Origin: Dehalococcoidia bacterium
GTDB lineage: Bacteria > Chloroflexota > Dehalococcoidia > SZUA-161
Length of the DNA stretch: 42,032 nt
Reading direction: 5' to 3'
Assembly: GCA_011174795.1 (NCBI GenBank)
Contig: DUEY01000064.1
Location: 1-42,032 of the forward strand
The notes under the pieces are model-generated. The model did no database searches. It was not told where the DNA came from and saw nothing but the letters and a program-made list of their open reading frames with translations. Below are positions 1 to 7,555 of this stretch, one piece after another (position 1 is the stretch's first letter; each line of letters opens with the position of its first letter). The translations under genes were made by a program, and so were the position numbers.

Positions 1-1
1 G

Positions 2-142
2 GTCGATATCCAATCGCCGAATATCAAAGGACTCTACTTCGGTGGCGACTCGATTCGGTCCATAGGTTCGCCCATGTCTGACAAGTGTTTTCAACTCGCA
101 TTTCCTCTGTGTGAGCAGATTCTCGAGCACATTCGCGCCTGA
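2..142 (+). CDS. C-terminal end of an FAD-dependent oxidoreductase (5' end outside window)
   Basis: Only the last 46 codons are present, read in frame from base 2 to a TGA at 140-142. The translated tail contains SPNIKGLYFGGDSIRS, which matches the C-terminus of the complete CrtI/phytoene-desaturase-like oxidoreductase encoded at 9397-10842 (SPNIRGLFFAGDSIRS). The GGDS segment is the usual C-terminal FAD-contacting motif of this class. It is therefore a paralogue of that gene whose N-terminal dinucleotide-binding domain lies before the window. A kinase-like gene follows after about 160 bp. A degraded third copy of the same tail lies at about 2780-2880. Substrate unknown. Confidence 0.8.
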   Translation, partial: VDIQSPNIKGLYFGGDSIRSIGSPMSDKCFQLAFPLCEQILEHIRA

Positions 143-303
143 TGCACCACTAAGAGAGCGTGTTTATCCTGGGTAATGCTGATACGAGGTCGAGTCAAGT
201 TCCTGGAAGCAGAGACCAGCCTTCGTAAGCTAGTGTAAGCTCACCTGGGACAATCGCCGGGACAGCAAGAGAAACGTGAGAGAGCCCTTGAAGGAGGGAC
301 GAC

Positions 304-1359
304 ATGGTGCAACGAACGGACCCGCAGATCAAGAGGAACAAGTTAGAGACCTGGTTCAGAAGGAAGCTGCCTGCGGCAGAGAGCATCTCGGTAAGCCCAT
401 TGGAGAAGGCCGCTGGCGGCTACGGCAGTGAGCTTCATTTCTTTGACCTCAATTGGCGGGAGAGCGGGCAGGAGCATATGGAACACCTGTTGATCAGGGA
501 GGAGCCACTGGTATTCCGAGTCTTCCCTGAGTTCCACCTGGACAGAGAGTTCAATACAATGCGAGCACTTGAGGGCAGTGATGTCCCGGTGCCCAGGATG
601 TTCTGGCTTGAGACTGACGATAGTGTACTCGGCGCCCCGTTCTATATAATGGGAAAGATTGAAGGTGAGGTGCTGGACCCCCAGCAGTTCGGCGATGAGC
701 CCGCTGGTCCCCTCTGGGAAGCCGCCCCCAATGAAAGGCGCAATATGTGGCGACAGGTAATGGAAATCATGGTGAGGATCAACACCGTCGATTGCGCACA
801 GCTCGGGCTGTTCTATCCCGGTGCCCCCCGGACCGGCGCCGAGGTCCTGGATCATCAGATAAAATTCTACCGTAATATGGCTGAATGGGCAGAGGTCCAG
901 CCGCGCCAGCTGGTTGAGTCCGCCTTCAAGTGGTTCGATGACAACAGGTTTGAGCCCCGTCATGTGTCACTGTGTTGGGGCGATGCCAGGCCGGGCAACC
1001 TTATGTATCGCGACGGCGAGATTGTGGGTGTCCTCGACTGGGACATGACCCACATTGGGACTGCCGAAATCGAACTGGCGTGGTTTCTCGCCGTGGACTG
1101 GCTAACGTGTGAAAGCACCATAGCTAAAGGCCGCTGGGAGGGGATACCCGTCAGGGAAGAAACGATACATATGTACCAGGAGGCACTCGGACGTGAGCTT
1201 GAGAACCTTTTCTATCATGAAGCGTTTGCTTTCCTGAAACTTGGCATTATCTTCTGGAGGGTTATCAAGAACATACCCGGTATCCCTCCTGACTATAATC
1301 CCGACAACCAACCTCTGGTCAAGATGGCGAACATGCTAGGGTTGGAGGGACTAACATGA
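304..1359 (+). CDS. Phosphotransferase family protein (APH / ACAD10-like kinase fold)
   Basis: The 351-residue protein has the protein-kinase-like fold of aminoglycoside phosphotransferases. The catalytic loop is WGDARPGN (D227 and N232), and the metal-binding DFG equivalent is LDWD (D245, D247). The N-lobe has a short glycine-containing stretch near residue 38. In environmental anaerobes and actinobacteria such proteins usually sit with acyl-CoA or steroid/terpenoid catabolic genes and phosphorylate small hydroxylated substrates rather than antibiotics (family knowledge). The start is supported by GGAGGG just upstream of the ATG at 304. It is followed after about 45 bp by the CrtC-like gene, probably one transcript. 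The substrate cannot be read from the sequence. Confidence 0.85.
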   Translation: MVQRTDPQIKRNKLETWFRRKLPAAESISVSPLEKAAGGYGSELHFFDLNWRESGQEHMEHLLIREEPLVFRVFPEFHLDREFNTMRALEGSDVPVPRMFWLETDDSVLGAPFYIMGKIEGEVLDPQQFGDEPAGPLWEAAPNERRNMWRQVMEIMVRINTVDCAQLGLFYPGAPRTGAEVLDHQIKFYRNMAEWAEVQPRQLVESAFKWFDDNRFEPRHVSLCWGDARPGNLMYRDGEIVGVLDWDMTHIGTAEIELAWFLAVDWLTCESTIAKGRWEGIPVREETIHMYQEALGRELENLFYHEAFAFLKLGIIFWRVIKNIPGIPPDYNPDNQPLVKMANMLGLEGLT

Positions 1360-1405
1360 TACTCGTTGTATCTGCATACACGAGTAAGCACCTAAAGGAG
1401 CGGTG

Positions 1406-2521
1406 ATGATAACGAAAAGCGATGAGTTACTCTGTCATCAGATTGTGTCCACATTTGACCACGTGGATTCCAGCGATCGGAACTGGTATGAAAAGACATG
1501 GCTTGCTGTACATGAAAAATCTGGGCAGGTCATGGTTGATACCGGATTCGGTAAATATACCAACAGGAATGTGATGGATGCATTCGGAGGAGTAGCTGTA
1601 GGGGGGACTGCACAGTACACAGTACGGGCTTCACGTGAGCTACGGCCAGACATCGATAGCCTCGTGGTTGGGCCACTTTCGTACGAAGTGGTTGAACCGC
1701 TCAAGAAGATACATGTCTGCCTGAAAGAGAACGACTATGGGATCAGCTTCGATATCGAGTTCGAGGCACGGATGAAACTACATGAACCGGCTCCAAGCTT
1801 CACACGTCTAAGAGGCGCCATAATGCATCACGCCTGTCGCTTCTTCCAGTTGGGTTGTGCAAGCGGTAAAGTGGTTGTGGAGAGCAAGACCTACGAAATC
1901 AAGCAGGATAGCTGGTGGGCCGCAAGAGACCGCTCCTGGGGAGTCAGGCCGGTTGGTACGCCGCCGCCGGGGGCCTACTGGGCTCGCCCGGACTCAGGGC
2001 AGCCCGAATCAGGCCTGCAGCCTTTCCCACAGATAGGGAAGCTGACATCCCATTGGACATGGTTTCAGTTCAAAGACTATGGCATGTGCTTCATGTTTTA
2101 CGAAGGTACAGCAGGTAAACCCCTCAGTTTTCAAGGAGAAATTGTTTATCCTATCGGTGGTGATAGGACTCCACTTCCCATTATCGATCTTCAGTATGAT
2201 TTCGAGCACTTGCCCGGAACAGAAAAAATCAAACTAGGTAAACTCATTATTACCACTGCCGATGGAGTCAAGAGAGAGATATCCCTCAAACCTGTGGGTG
2301 TCGAGTTTCACTTATTGGCAGCGGGTTATTTGGGGGGCTATAAAGGCTGGCTAATTGGTAAGTGGATGGGCCCCTACGCCATAGATGGTGAGAAACTGGA
2401 TCTTAAGGATCCCAAGGTACAGAAAGATATGAGTGGGGGGGTAGATGATGTTCTATACGAGTTCAAATGCGAAGGTGAAGTTGGCTACGGCATCATTGAA
2501 TCAGTCGTGATTACAGGTTAG
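1406..2521 (+). CDS. CrtC/DUF7064-7065-like lipocalin-type protein of unknown function
   Basis: A protein of about 371 residues with no signal peptide and a mostly beta-rich composition. The most distinctive segment is SWWAARDRSWGVRP near residue 170, typical of the tandem lipocalin-like DUF7064/DUF7065 and hydroxyneurosporene-hydratase (CrtC) relatives. Homologues often sit beside phosphotransferase genes, as here (family recollection, not tested). I chose ATG 1406 over the overlapping GTG 1403 because AAAGGAG at 1394-1400 is then 5 nt away instead of 2. It may act on a terpenoid or other lipid-like substrate together with the preceding kinase; this is inference. Confidence 0.6.
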   Translation: MITKSDELLCHQIVSTFDHVDSSDRNWYEKTWLAVHEKSGQVMVDTGFGKYTNRNVMDAFGGVAVGGTAQYTVRASRELRPDIDSLVVGPLSYEVVEPLKKIHVCLKENDYGISFDIEFEARMKLHEPAPSFTRLRGAIMHHACRFFQLGCASGKVVVESKTYEIKQDSWWAARDRSWGVRPVGTPPPGAYWARPDSGQPESGLQPFPQIGKLTSHWTWFQFKDYGMCFMFYEGTAGKPLSFQGEIVYPIGGDRTPLPIIDLQYDFEHLPGTEKIKLGKLIITTADGVKREISLKPVGVEFHLLAAGYLGGYKGWLIGKWMGPYAIDGEKLDLKDPKVQKDMSGGVDDVLYEFKCEGEVGYGIIESVVITG

Positions 2522-2779
2522 ACCATATTACGCATCGTTACGTTAGCATCGGCTATTCCGATGGTATCATCACAGGATTGTACTTAGTAAAGCGGTGCCG
2601 GAATATGCTTCGAGTACTTGGATGTATCAAAGCGTTGGTATTCCTCAGGGTGAGCAGCCTTATGCACAGAGCGAACTGTACTATGCCGGGAATACTGCAT
2701 GATTCTTTTGCCTGACTAGCCAGAAGAAGTCCTGTAGCATCTGACTGCGGTTTCAAACGTTCCAGGTCGGGCGTGTGTT
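2522..2779. other. Non-coding stretch without recognisable feature
   Basis: Between the CrtC-like gene and the decayed oxidoreductase tail I see no open frame with coding character, no terminator with a T-run and no convincing promoter. It may be further degraded remnant of the oxidoreductase whose tail survives just downstream, but I could not align it by eye. Confidence 0.4.
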
Positions 2780-2880
2780 CCAATGCATGACACGGAAGCA
2801 TATCTGAAATGCATAACTTTTAGTGTATTCAACTAGCATTCCCTTTATGCGAAAGGGTGGTAGACTACCTTCGCTCTTAG
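2780..2880 (+). pseudogene. Decayed C-terminal remnant of the FAD oxidoreductase
   Basis: The frame starting at 2824 reads CIQLAFPLCERVVDYLRS and stops at TAG 2878-2880. This aligns almost residue for residue with the tail of the gene at 2-142 (CFQLAFPLCEQILEHIRA) and with the 9397-10842 tail (YQMVFPLYEMVSKYMRS). An in-frame TAG at 2821-2823 lies directly upstream. Homology further 5' is only faintly visible, to about 2780, through indels. No start codon or upstream domain remains, so this is a broken copy. With the intact tail at 2-142 it brackets the kinase/CrtC-like pair, suggesting an old tandem duplication. Confidence 0.6.
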
Positions 2881-2916
2881 GAATACATAGAGGGCGTTCC
2901 CAGAGTTCAACTCTGG
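2841..2916. repeat. Cluster of short inverted repeats
   Basis: Three short palindromes sit close together: a stem of six (CCCTTT/AAAGGG, 2841-2857), GGTAG-A-CTACC near 2858-2868, and CCAGAGTT-C-AACTCTGG (2900-2916). None is followed by a T-run, so they are not obvious intrinsic terminators. The first two lie within the pseudogene remnant and may be chance. The third is a perfect 8-bp inverted repeat with a one-base centre, of operator-like size. Confidence 0.35.
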
Positions 2917-3017
2917 CCGTGGTTACCCACACGTGTTACCCGGGTTTTCAGAAGGTGACTTAAAAAGCGACTTAAAAGGTCGGAAATTTGGTGCACCGTC
3001 ACAACTCAGCTATTACT

Positions 3018-3632
3018 TTATTGATTTTCTACTGCCCAATGTACATCTACGTTGATTGTTTTATTCCGCCCAAGGTCGACATATCTGTGCACTCTTTCTA
3101 TTTGGGCAACCCCGATATTCATTATTTTACAGGACGTACTATCTCCAACTTCAGGCTTCACGATTTCACTGCCTTGAAATAAATATTGCACCTCACCGAC
3201 ATCCCCCGGTCTTAATCTAAGGTCTGCTACCGTTGGCACTCCGTGTAGATAGTAAGGCTCCTTTCCTCCACCCTCCCCTTTATGATACATATACAATGCA
3301 GACATACCACACGATATCACCACATTGCGCTCGGGGTCTCTACTTTCGTACTTAACCTTAATGGGGAGTATCATACGATAATAATCTTGTTCAACAGTGA
3401 CTACAATTTTACCTAATTGAATAATATCCCAAGTCGGGCAAAACGTTCTGCGCCAACGCCATTCGCTAAAAATTTGCCGCAACCCCTTTACAAAACGCCT
3501 TGATTTCCGTGAGGCGGAATATAACAAACATATTAGTTTGGGTAATGTAATTATTATTAGTGCTATAGTCCCAAATATGGCACCCACAGTCTGAAATATA
3601 TCCACAAACAATATTATAAACCTCGTTTGCAA
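3018..3632 (-). CDS. Hypothetical membrane-anchored protein
   Basis: A protein of about 204 residues that I do not recognise. The first about 38 residues are strongly hydrophobic (one or two membrane passes), followed by a basic stretch rich in K/R (about 42-62) and a soluble, beta-rich C-terminal domain. The listed start is TTG at 3632 and there is no upstream ATG before an in-frame stop. A TTG eight codons in has a GAGG about 9 nt upstream, so the true start is uncertain. The gene is more A+T rich than its neighbours and stands alone on the minus strand, consistent with later acquisition. A large inverted repeat lies just upstream of its start. Confidence 0.55.
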   Translation of the reverse strand: MQTRFIILFVDIFQTVGAIFGTIALIIITLPKLICLLYSASRKSRRFVKGLRQIFSEWRWRRTFCPTWDIIQLGKIVVTVEQDYYRMILPIKVKYESRDPERNVVISCGMSALYMYHKGEGGGKEPYYLHGVPTVADLRLRPGDVGEVQYLFQGSEIVKPEVGDSTSCKIMNIGVAQIERVHRYVDLGRNKTINVDVHWAVENQ

Positions 3633-3651
3633 TAATAGCTGTCATTCTATG

Positions 3652-3705
3652 CCGGTATCTTATGCCCCTTGTCACAGACCTAGGGGTATTATGGTAGGAT
3701 ACCGG
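3652..3705. repeat. 54-bp imperfect inverted repeat (cruciform / leader hairpin)
   Basis: The outer arms CCGGTATC (3652-3659) and GATACCGG (3698-3705) are perfect complements. Inside them ATGCCCCT (3662-3669) pairs with AGGGGTAT (3682-3689) with one G-T wobble, leaving a 12-nt loop. On the minus strand it lies 20-73 nt before the TTG start of the membrane protein gene, so it could form a leader hairpin, or it could be a small mobile palindromic element. Confidence 0.55.
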
Positions 3706-3815
3706 GTAAAGGCCCATATCCAAGAGCGATTTTAAGAACGAAGCAGGTAAATTACATCTATCACGTCGAACCCCCTCGGGGCGGCTTTCCTCCCCCACTA
3801 CCCCCACCCACAGGG

Positions 3816-3843
3816 TTGACAAATCTATTTATTTCTCTTTAGA
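3816..3843 (+). promoter_or_regulatory. Candidate sigma-70 promoter for the methyltransferase pair
   Basis: A perfect TTGACA at 3816-3821 is followed after 16 bp by TTTAGA at 3838-3843. Transcription would begin about 30 nt upstream of the ATG at 3885. The -10 box is only a fair match. Confidence 0.5.
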
Positions 3844-3884
3844 GTGTCTCAGTATTATATGTTCCAATCTTTTGGAGGATGCCG

Positions 3885-4721
3885 ATGAGAAAGAAATCTG
3901 GACACATGAAAGTGGATGACGTGATAAGCGCGGTAGAGGGTGGCTGGGAATTCACCGACGAGGTGGCCGACCACTTTGACAGTCACGTCCGTAAAAGCAT
4001 CCCCCTCTATGAAGAAATCCAGGATATGACGGTCAATCTAAGCGAGTGGTTCATACACAACGGCAGCACTGTCTACGACATTGGTGCATCCACGGGGGAG
4101 ACCATACACAGACTCCAGAGAAAACACGCTTCCAAGGAAAATGTGATATTTACCGGCATTGATAACAGCGAGAAGATGGTTAAACATGCCCGTAAAAAGG
4201 TTTCCGCACGTAATGTGCGTTTTTTATGCCAGGATGTGTTGCAGACAGAGTTTGAGGAGGCCGACCTTATCATTTCGCTGTTCACCTTGCAATTCCTGGG
4301 AATTGCTGAGAGAACGAAGGTATTGCACAGGTTGTTCCAGTCCCTGCGCAGCGGCGGGGCACTAATCCTTGGTGAGAAGGTGCTAGCCGAAGAAGGACGA
4401 TTCGATGAGATATGGGTAGAACTCTACTGGGATTTCAAGAGGTCGCAGGGCTTGACCGATGACCAGATCCTGCATAAAGCAAGAAGCATACGGGGTGTAT
4501 TGAGGCCTATCACTTTAACTGAGCATATCAAGCTGTTGAGAGAAACCGGCTTCAACAGCATAGACGTATTTCTCAAGTGGTGTAATTTCGCCGGGATAGT
4601 TGCGATGAAAACCTCCGCTCAATCAGTTCAGAGTACAGGGTTTGAAGCTATCGCAAATGTCCGCGGTGTCAGCAAACCGGAGAGCATTTCTGCTTCTGGA
4701 GACCAACATACTGATGACTAA
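3885..4721 (+). CDS. Class I SAM-dependent methyltransferase (CmoA-like)
   Basis: About 278 residues with the Rossmann methyltransferase signature: motif I DIGASTG near residue 65, an acidic residue after strand 2 (FTGIDNSEKM), and the post-motif segment DLIISLFTLQF. The N-terminal part (FDSHVRKSIPLYEEI) and overall layout resemble CmoA-type enzymes, which bind carboxy-SAM and modify tRNA wobble uridine, but the C-terminal half differs enough that the substrate is open. ATG 3885 is preferred over 3879 because GGAGG at 3874-3878 abuts the first ATG but is 6 nt from the second. The stop overlaps the next methyltransferase start, so the two are probably translationally coupled. Confidence 0.8.
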   Translation: MRKKSGHMKVDDVISAVEGGWEFTDEVADHFDSHVRKSIPLYEEIQDMTVNLSEWFIHNGSTVYDIGASTGETIHRLQRKHASKENVIFTGIDNSEKMVKHARKKVSARNVRFLCQDVLQTEFEEADLIISLFTLQFLGIAERTKVLHRLFQSLRSGGALILGEKVLAEEGRFDEIWVELYWDFKRSQGLTDDQILHKARSIRGVLRPITLTEHIKLLRETGFNSIDVFLKWCNFAGIVAMKTSAQSVQSTGFEAIANVRGVSKPESISASGDQHTDD

Positions 4722-5670
4722 GCAACCTGCCCTCAACATAATAACCGGCGTAGCGGTCATGTTGAGGAGGTCCAAACTTCACAGATTATACAGCGTTATG
4801 CCTCACAACTGGCGTAGGCGTATTTTCCTGGCATGTCTTTTCCTGGTTGAAAAAACTCCCCTCGGTAGTATTACCTATGGTTTCGAGGCCGAGGTTATGG
4901 GAACCCGGTTTCGATTACAGGGTCCGTTCCGGTATACAGGCGTCGATTACTACGGTCCATACAGAGTGCAGGGCGCATACGAGCCATCAGTCACAGCCCA
5001 CATTACCGAAGTTGTCCGTCAATGCCACTCCCCGAGGGTGCTTGACGTTGGTTCCCACTACGGCTGGTATACCATATACCTGGCCAAACTCATAGGCGAC
5101 AGGGGTATTGTGTACTCATTTGAGCCAAGCGAAGCTATCTTCTCCATACTGGAACGAAACATCGAACTGAATAGTCTCAATAACGTTCTTTTATATAAGC
5201 TGCCTCTGTCTGATAAGCGGGAGACTATCAGCATGGTAACATCGAACAGGTATCCCCAGGAGCCACGGTCCATGTCAGTGATAGAACAGGGAGCAGCAAA
5301 AAACCGCCCCGGCGTGCTCAGCGCAACCCCTTTCGACGAGCTCAACGAGGCAGAGGCAATACATCCCAATATCGTTAAGATCGATGTTCGTGGCGTCTGG
5401 AGAAAGGTCGTTGACGGTATGAGGGAAAGCTTGCGTAAAGATGTTGAGCATCTCTATCTGGAGCTTGATACCCCGACATGGGACCTAGCGATATACTATG
5501 AAGACATACGGCATGTTATTGCACTGCTTCGTGACGCTGGTATGAATGTCTACGAAATAACGAATTTCAGAAAACGTGACGGCAGCGAAATAGTCAAGGC
5601 TGATGAGGAAAGCATCGCTTACCGAGGTGAAGTGGACGCGATGTTGTATGCTGTTAAAATAAAGCCGTAG
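4714..5670 (+). CDS. FkbM-family SAM-dependent methyltransferase
   Basis: About 318 residues. The SAM-binding motif is VLDVGSHYGWYT (about 109-120), followed by YSFEPSE and then VKIDVRGVWRKVVDGM (about 221-236), the position of the FkbM hallmark KIDVEGxE. Here the hallmark glutamates are replaced by Arg and Trp, which is unusual. FkbM enzymes O-methylate sugars, glycolipids or polyketides. I chose ATG 4714, which overlaps the stop of the preceding gene (ATGACTAA). A longer start at 4642 would overlap by 80 bp without benefit. The first 45 residues are basic and hydrophobic and may contact membrane. Confidence 0.75.
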   Translation: MTKQPALNIITGVAVMLRRSKLHRLYSVMPHNWRRRIFLACLFLVEKTPLGSITYGFEAEVMGTRFRLQGPFRYTGVDYYGPYRVQGAYEPSVTAHITEVVRQCHSPRVLDVGSHYGWYTIYLAKLIGDRGIVYSFEPSEAIFSILERNIELNSLNNVLLYKLPLSDKRETISMVTSNRYPQEPRSMSVIEQGAAKNRPGVLSATPFDELNEAEAIHPNIVKIDVRGVWRKVVDGMRESLRKDVEHLYLELDTPTWDLAIYYEDIRHVIALLRDAGMNVYEITNFRKRDGSEIVKADEESIAYRGEVDAMLYAVKIKP

Positions 5671-5756
5671 CAATACATCTCTTGATGATTGCATTCCCCC
5701 GACACAATATAGTACCTTTCATGCAATTCCCAGAAAAATAAAAGGCAGTTCACCTA

Positions 5757-5785
5757 TTGACAATTAAGCCTTTATACGATATAAA
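5757..5785 (+). promoter_or_regulatory. Strong sigma-70-like promoter
   Basis: A perfect TTGACA at 5757-5762 is separated by 17 bp from TATAAA at 5780-5785. This is the best promoter match in the window. Transcription would start near 5792, leaving a leader of about 240 nt before the radical-SAM-like gene. Confidence 0.65.
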
Positions 5786-5791
5786 ATGCCC

Positions 5792-6029
5792 ATCCCCGGA
5801 TTCTGCATCCTATTCTAGAAGGGTTGCGCATCCTCTTTATCGCTCTGCTCCCACCGAGGTGCAGACCTTTGTACAGGCTCAGTGCGCTGTAAGAAGGCGC
5901 ACGCGTCCTGTTTTCGCAGTATCAGCATTGATTTATAGTGATTATATAGAGATAGGTTAGCTTTCTATATTAAGCATTCGTGGACGATTGGCGTAGTAGT
6001 TTACAACAATATAGGGAGGAGGTTCTATT
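5792..6029 (+). promoter_or_regulatory. Long 5' leader with a GC hairpin
   Basis: The stretch between the promoter and ATG 6030 has no convincing reading frame. It holds a perfect 6-bp GC stem (GTGCGC 5882-5887, GCGCAC 5897-5902, 9-nt loop) and ends in the strong ribosome site GGGAGGAGG (6014-6022). I recognise no known riboswitch core: no cobalamin box, SAM-I core or T-box. The 5671-5756 part is plain intergenic DNA. Confidence 0.35.
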
Positions 6030-7367
6030 ATGACAAAGGGAAAAATGGTCAACCAGTCGACAGGAGTCAAGAAAGGCAGCGCGTTTATCGAAGAACTGTG
6101 TAAACGTTTCCCGGACATCCCCCGCAGCATCGTTATCAAGTCAGACGTCCTTCGCAACGGCACCAGGTTCACCCCACTGATACACGAACTCGGTAAGCAG
6201 AGTTTCCCCCATTTCCTGCTCTGGAACCCTGACCACGTTTGGAATCCGGACATTCAGGGCATCACAAAGGGAGAGCTTATCACCGTACCGTGGAAGTTCG
6301 ACCTGTCCGACGATACGCCGGTTGTCATCCGTTTCGACCGGAACAGTCCCTATGAGCTTGTACGGCATGATGACGGCCATCTCTTCCTGCATAGGGATGG
6401 CGAGGCAATCGACGAGATAAGCGTCGAGCCCGCGACGGAATGGCTCTACAAAACAACGTCCAGCGGCACGCTGATGACCTCAGTATTCATGTCATGGACC
6501 CGGCAGGGGTTGCTTGCCTGTGCACTGCGGTACTGCGAGTACACCAAGACCGGCGATACGTGTGTCTACTGCTGCCTCGATTCAACAGTCGATGAGTTCA
6601 AGGATTTCGGCCCCATGGCCTCAATGAGCTTGTCTCCTAAGGATGCGGCCGAAACCTACAGGGCTGCACAGGAGGAAGTCGGCTTTATCAAGGAAGCCTC
6701 CATGACCGGCGGCAGCCTGCTCGACACAGCAAAGGAGATGGAGAGATATATCGCCATCTTCGGCGCCATGGACAAGGTACGCAAAGAGATGGGCAAACCC
6801 ACCTGGTTTTCGGGGTGCCTGACTGCCAGGCCGGACCTACCTTTAATACGTGAATTGAAGAAGGCGGGCATGGATAGCATTGCTCCCAACATGGATTGCT
6901 GGGAGGATTTCCTGTGGCCGGAGATCGTGCCCGGGAAGCATAAATTTGTGGGCAGGGATTACTGGATCGACTCCCTCCAGAAATGCCTCGAGGTCTTTGG
7001 TAAAGGAAATGTTGGTAGCGTTTTCGTGGTGGGACCTGAGATGTCAGCCGCCAGCGGTTTCACCAAGGAAGAGGACGGTATAGCATCATGGCGGAGTTGC
7101 TTCGAGTGGCTTATAGAGCGAGATATCGTCCCCGTTACGAGCCAGTGGCAGACAGAGGTCGGTTCTCCCTGGAGCGACCGTGTTCCTCCCTCCACAGATT
7201 ACTTCCTTTCGGTTGGACGTGAATTAAACCGGTGTATGGAGGAATCTGGGATGCGTAAGAACCAGCATCATCACCCCTATAAAAATAGTGCATGGAGCAC
7301 TGATGCCGACTTTCGCCGCCTGGTAACCGGCTGTCGCTGTGATGGCTGCTTGTCGAGTGGGCAGTAA
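6030..7367 (+). CDS. Radical-SAM-like protein with an atypical Cys motif
   Basis: 445 residues. The likely Fe-S site is C169-x8-C178-x2-C181 (embedded in KTGDTCVYCC) rather than the canonical CxxxCxxC. It is followed by TGGSLLD near 230, resembling the GGE motif of radical SAM barrels, and by an alternating strand/helix pattern with conserved-looking FSGCLTARPD and VFVVGPE segments. The C-terminus carries a second cluster, GCRCDGC. Together these suggest a SAM-cleaving barrel with possibly two clusters; reaction unknown. The ATG is fixed by GGGAGGAGG 7 nt upstream. It has its own strong promoter and a strong terminator, so it is probably monocistronic. Confidence 0.6.
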   Translation: MTKGKMVNQSTGVKKGSAFIEELCKRFPDIPRSIVIKSDVLRNGTRFTPLIHELGKQSFPHFLLWNPDHVWNPDIQGITKGELITVPWKFDLSDDTPVVIRFDRNSPYELVRHDDGHLFLHRDGEAIDEISVEPATEWLYKTTSSGTLMTSVFMSWTRQGLLACALRYCEYTKTGDTCVYCCLDSTVDEFKDFGPMASMSLSPKDAAETYRAAQEEVGFIKEASMTGGSLLDTAKEMERYIAIFGAMDKVRKEMGKPTWFSGCLTARPDLPLIRELKKAGMDSIAPNMDCWEDFLWPEIVPGKHKFVGRDYWIDSLQKCLEVFGKGNVGSVFVVGPEMSAASGFTKEEDGIASWRSCFEWLIERDIVPVTSQWQTEVGSPWSDRVPPSTDYFLSVGRELNRCMEESGMRKNQHHHPYKNSAWSTDADFRRLVTGCRCDGCLSSGQ

Positions 7368-7414
7368 TAAGTCAGAAATTACAGATAGTGCCAGCAATTC
7401 CAGGGCAGCTGAAT

Positions 7415-7448
7415 ATAATAAAGGCGACCTGACGGTCGCCTTTATTAT
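7415..7448. terminator. Intrinsic terminator, bidirectional-looking
   Basis: A 15-bp perfect stem (arms 7415-7429 and 7434-7448) with a 4-nt loop TGAC has a GGCGACC/GGTCGCC core flanked by A-rich and T-rich arms. The TTTATTATTA on the 3' side provides the U-rich tail. It ends the radical-SAM-like transcript. Confidence 0.85.
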
Positions 7449-7479
7449 TACTAGATTGTCGGGCAATAAGCCTAATCTG

Positions 7480-7508
7480 TTGCATCACCTCACGGCTTAA
7501 TGTAGGAT
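7480..7508 (+). promoter_or_regulatory. Candidate promoter of the flavin split-barrel gene
   Basis: TTGCAT (7480-7485) lies 17 bp before TAGGAT (7503-7508), each matching four of six consensus bases. Its -10 region overlaps the inverted repeat at 7502-7526. Confidence 0.4.
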
Positions 7509-7526
7509 AGTGCCGTCCTATTCTAC
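7502..7526. promoter_or_regulatory. Inverted repeat over the promoter, possible operator
   Basis: GTAGGATAG (7502-7510) pairs with CTATTCTAC (7518-7526), nine pairs including one G-T, across a 7-nt loop. It sits on the candidate -10 box and 30 nt before the start codon, fitting either an operator or a leader hairpin. Confidence 0.4.
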
Positions 7527-7555
7527 TTTCAAAACAGCGCTCAGGGGGTCTTTTC

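Noticed and set aside
343-963. 206-codon minus-strand open frame
   Set aside because: It lies opposite the phosphotransferase gene whose catalytic motifs are intact; no independent coding signs.
304-1359. Antibiotic-resistance aminoglycoside kinase
   Set aside because: The fold motifs are shared, but the context (oxidoreductase, CrtC-like gene) and generic sequence fit a metabolic kinase; no resistance-specific feature is visible.
3466-3822. 118-codon minus-strand open frame overlapping the membrane protein gene
   Set aside because: It runs through the 54-bp inverted repeat, lacks a ribosome site and resembles no family; the overlapping membrane protein is the better gene.
5792-6029. Leader considered as a tRNA, cobalamin or SAM riboswitch
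   Set aside because: No T-loop consensus, no B12 box and no SAM-I core could be found; only a GC hairpin.
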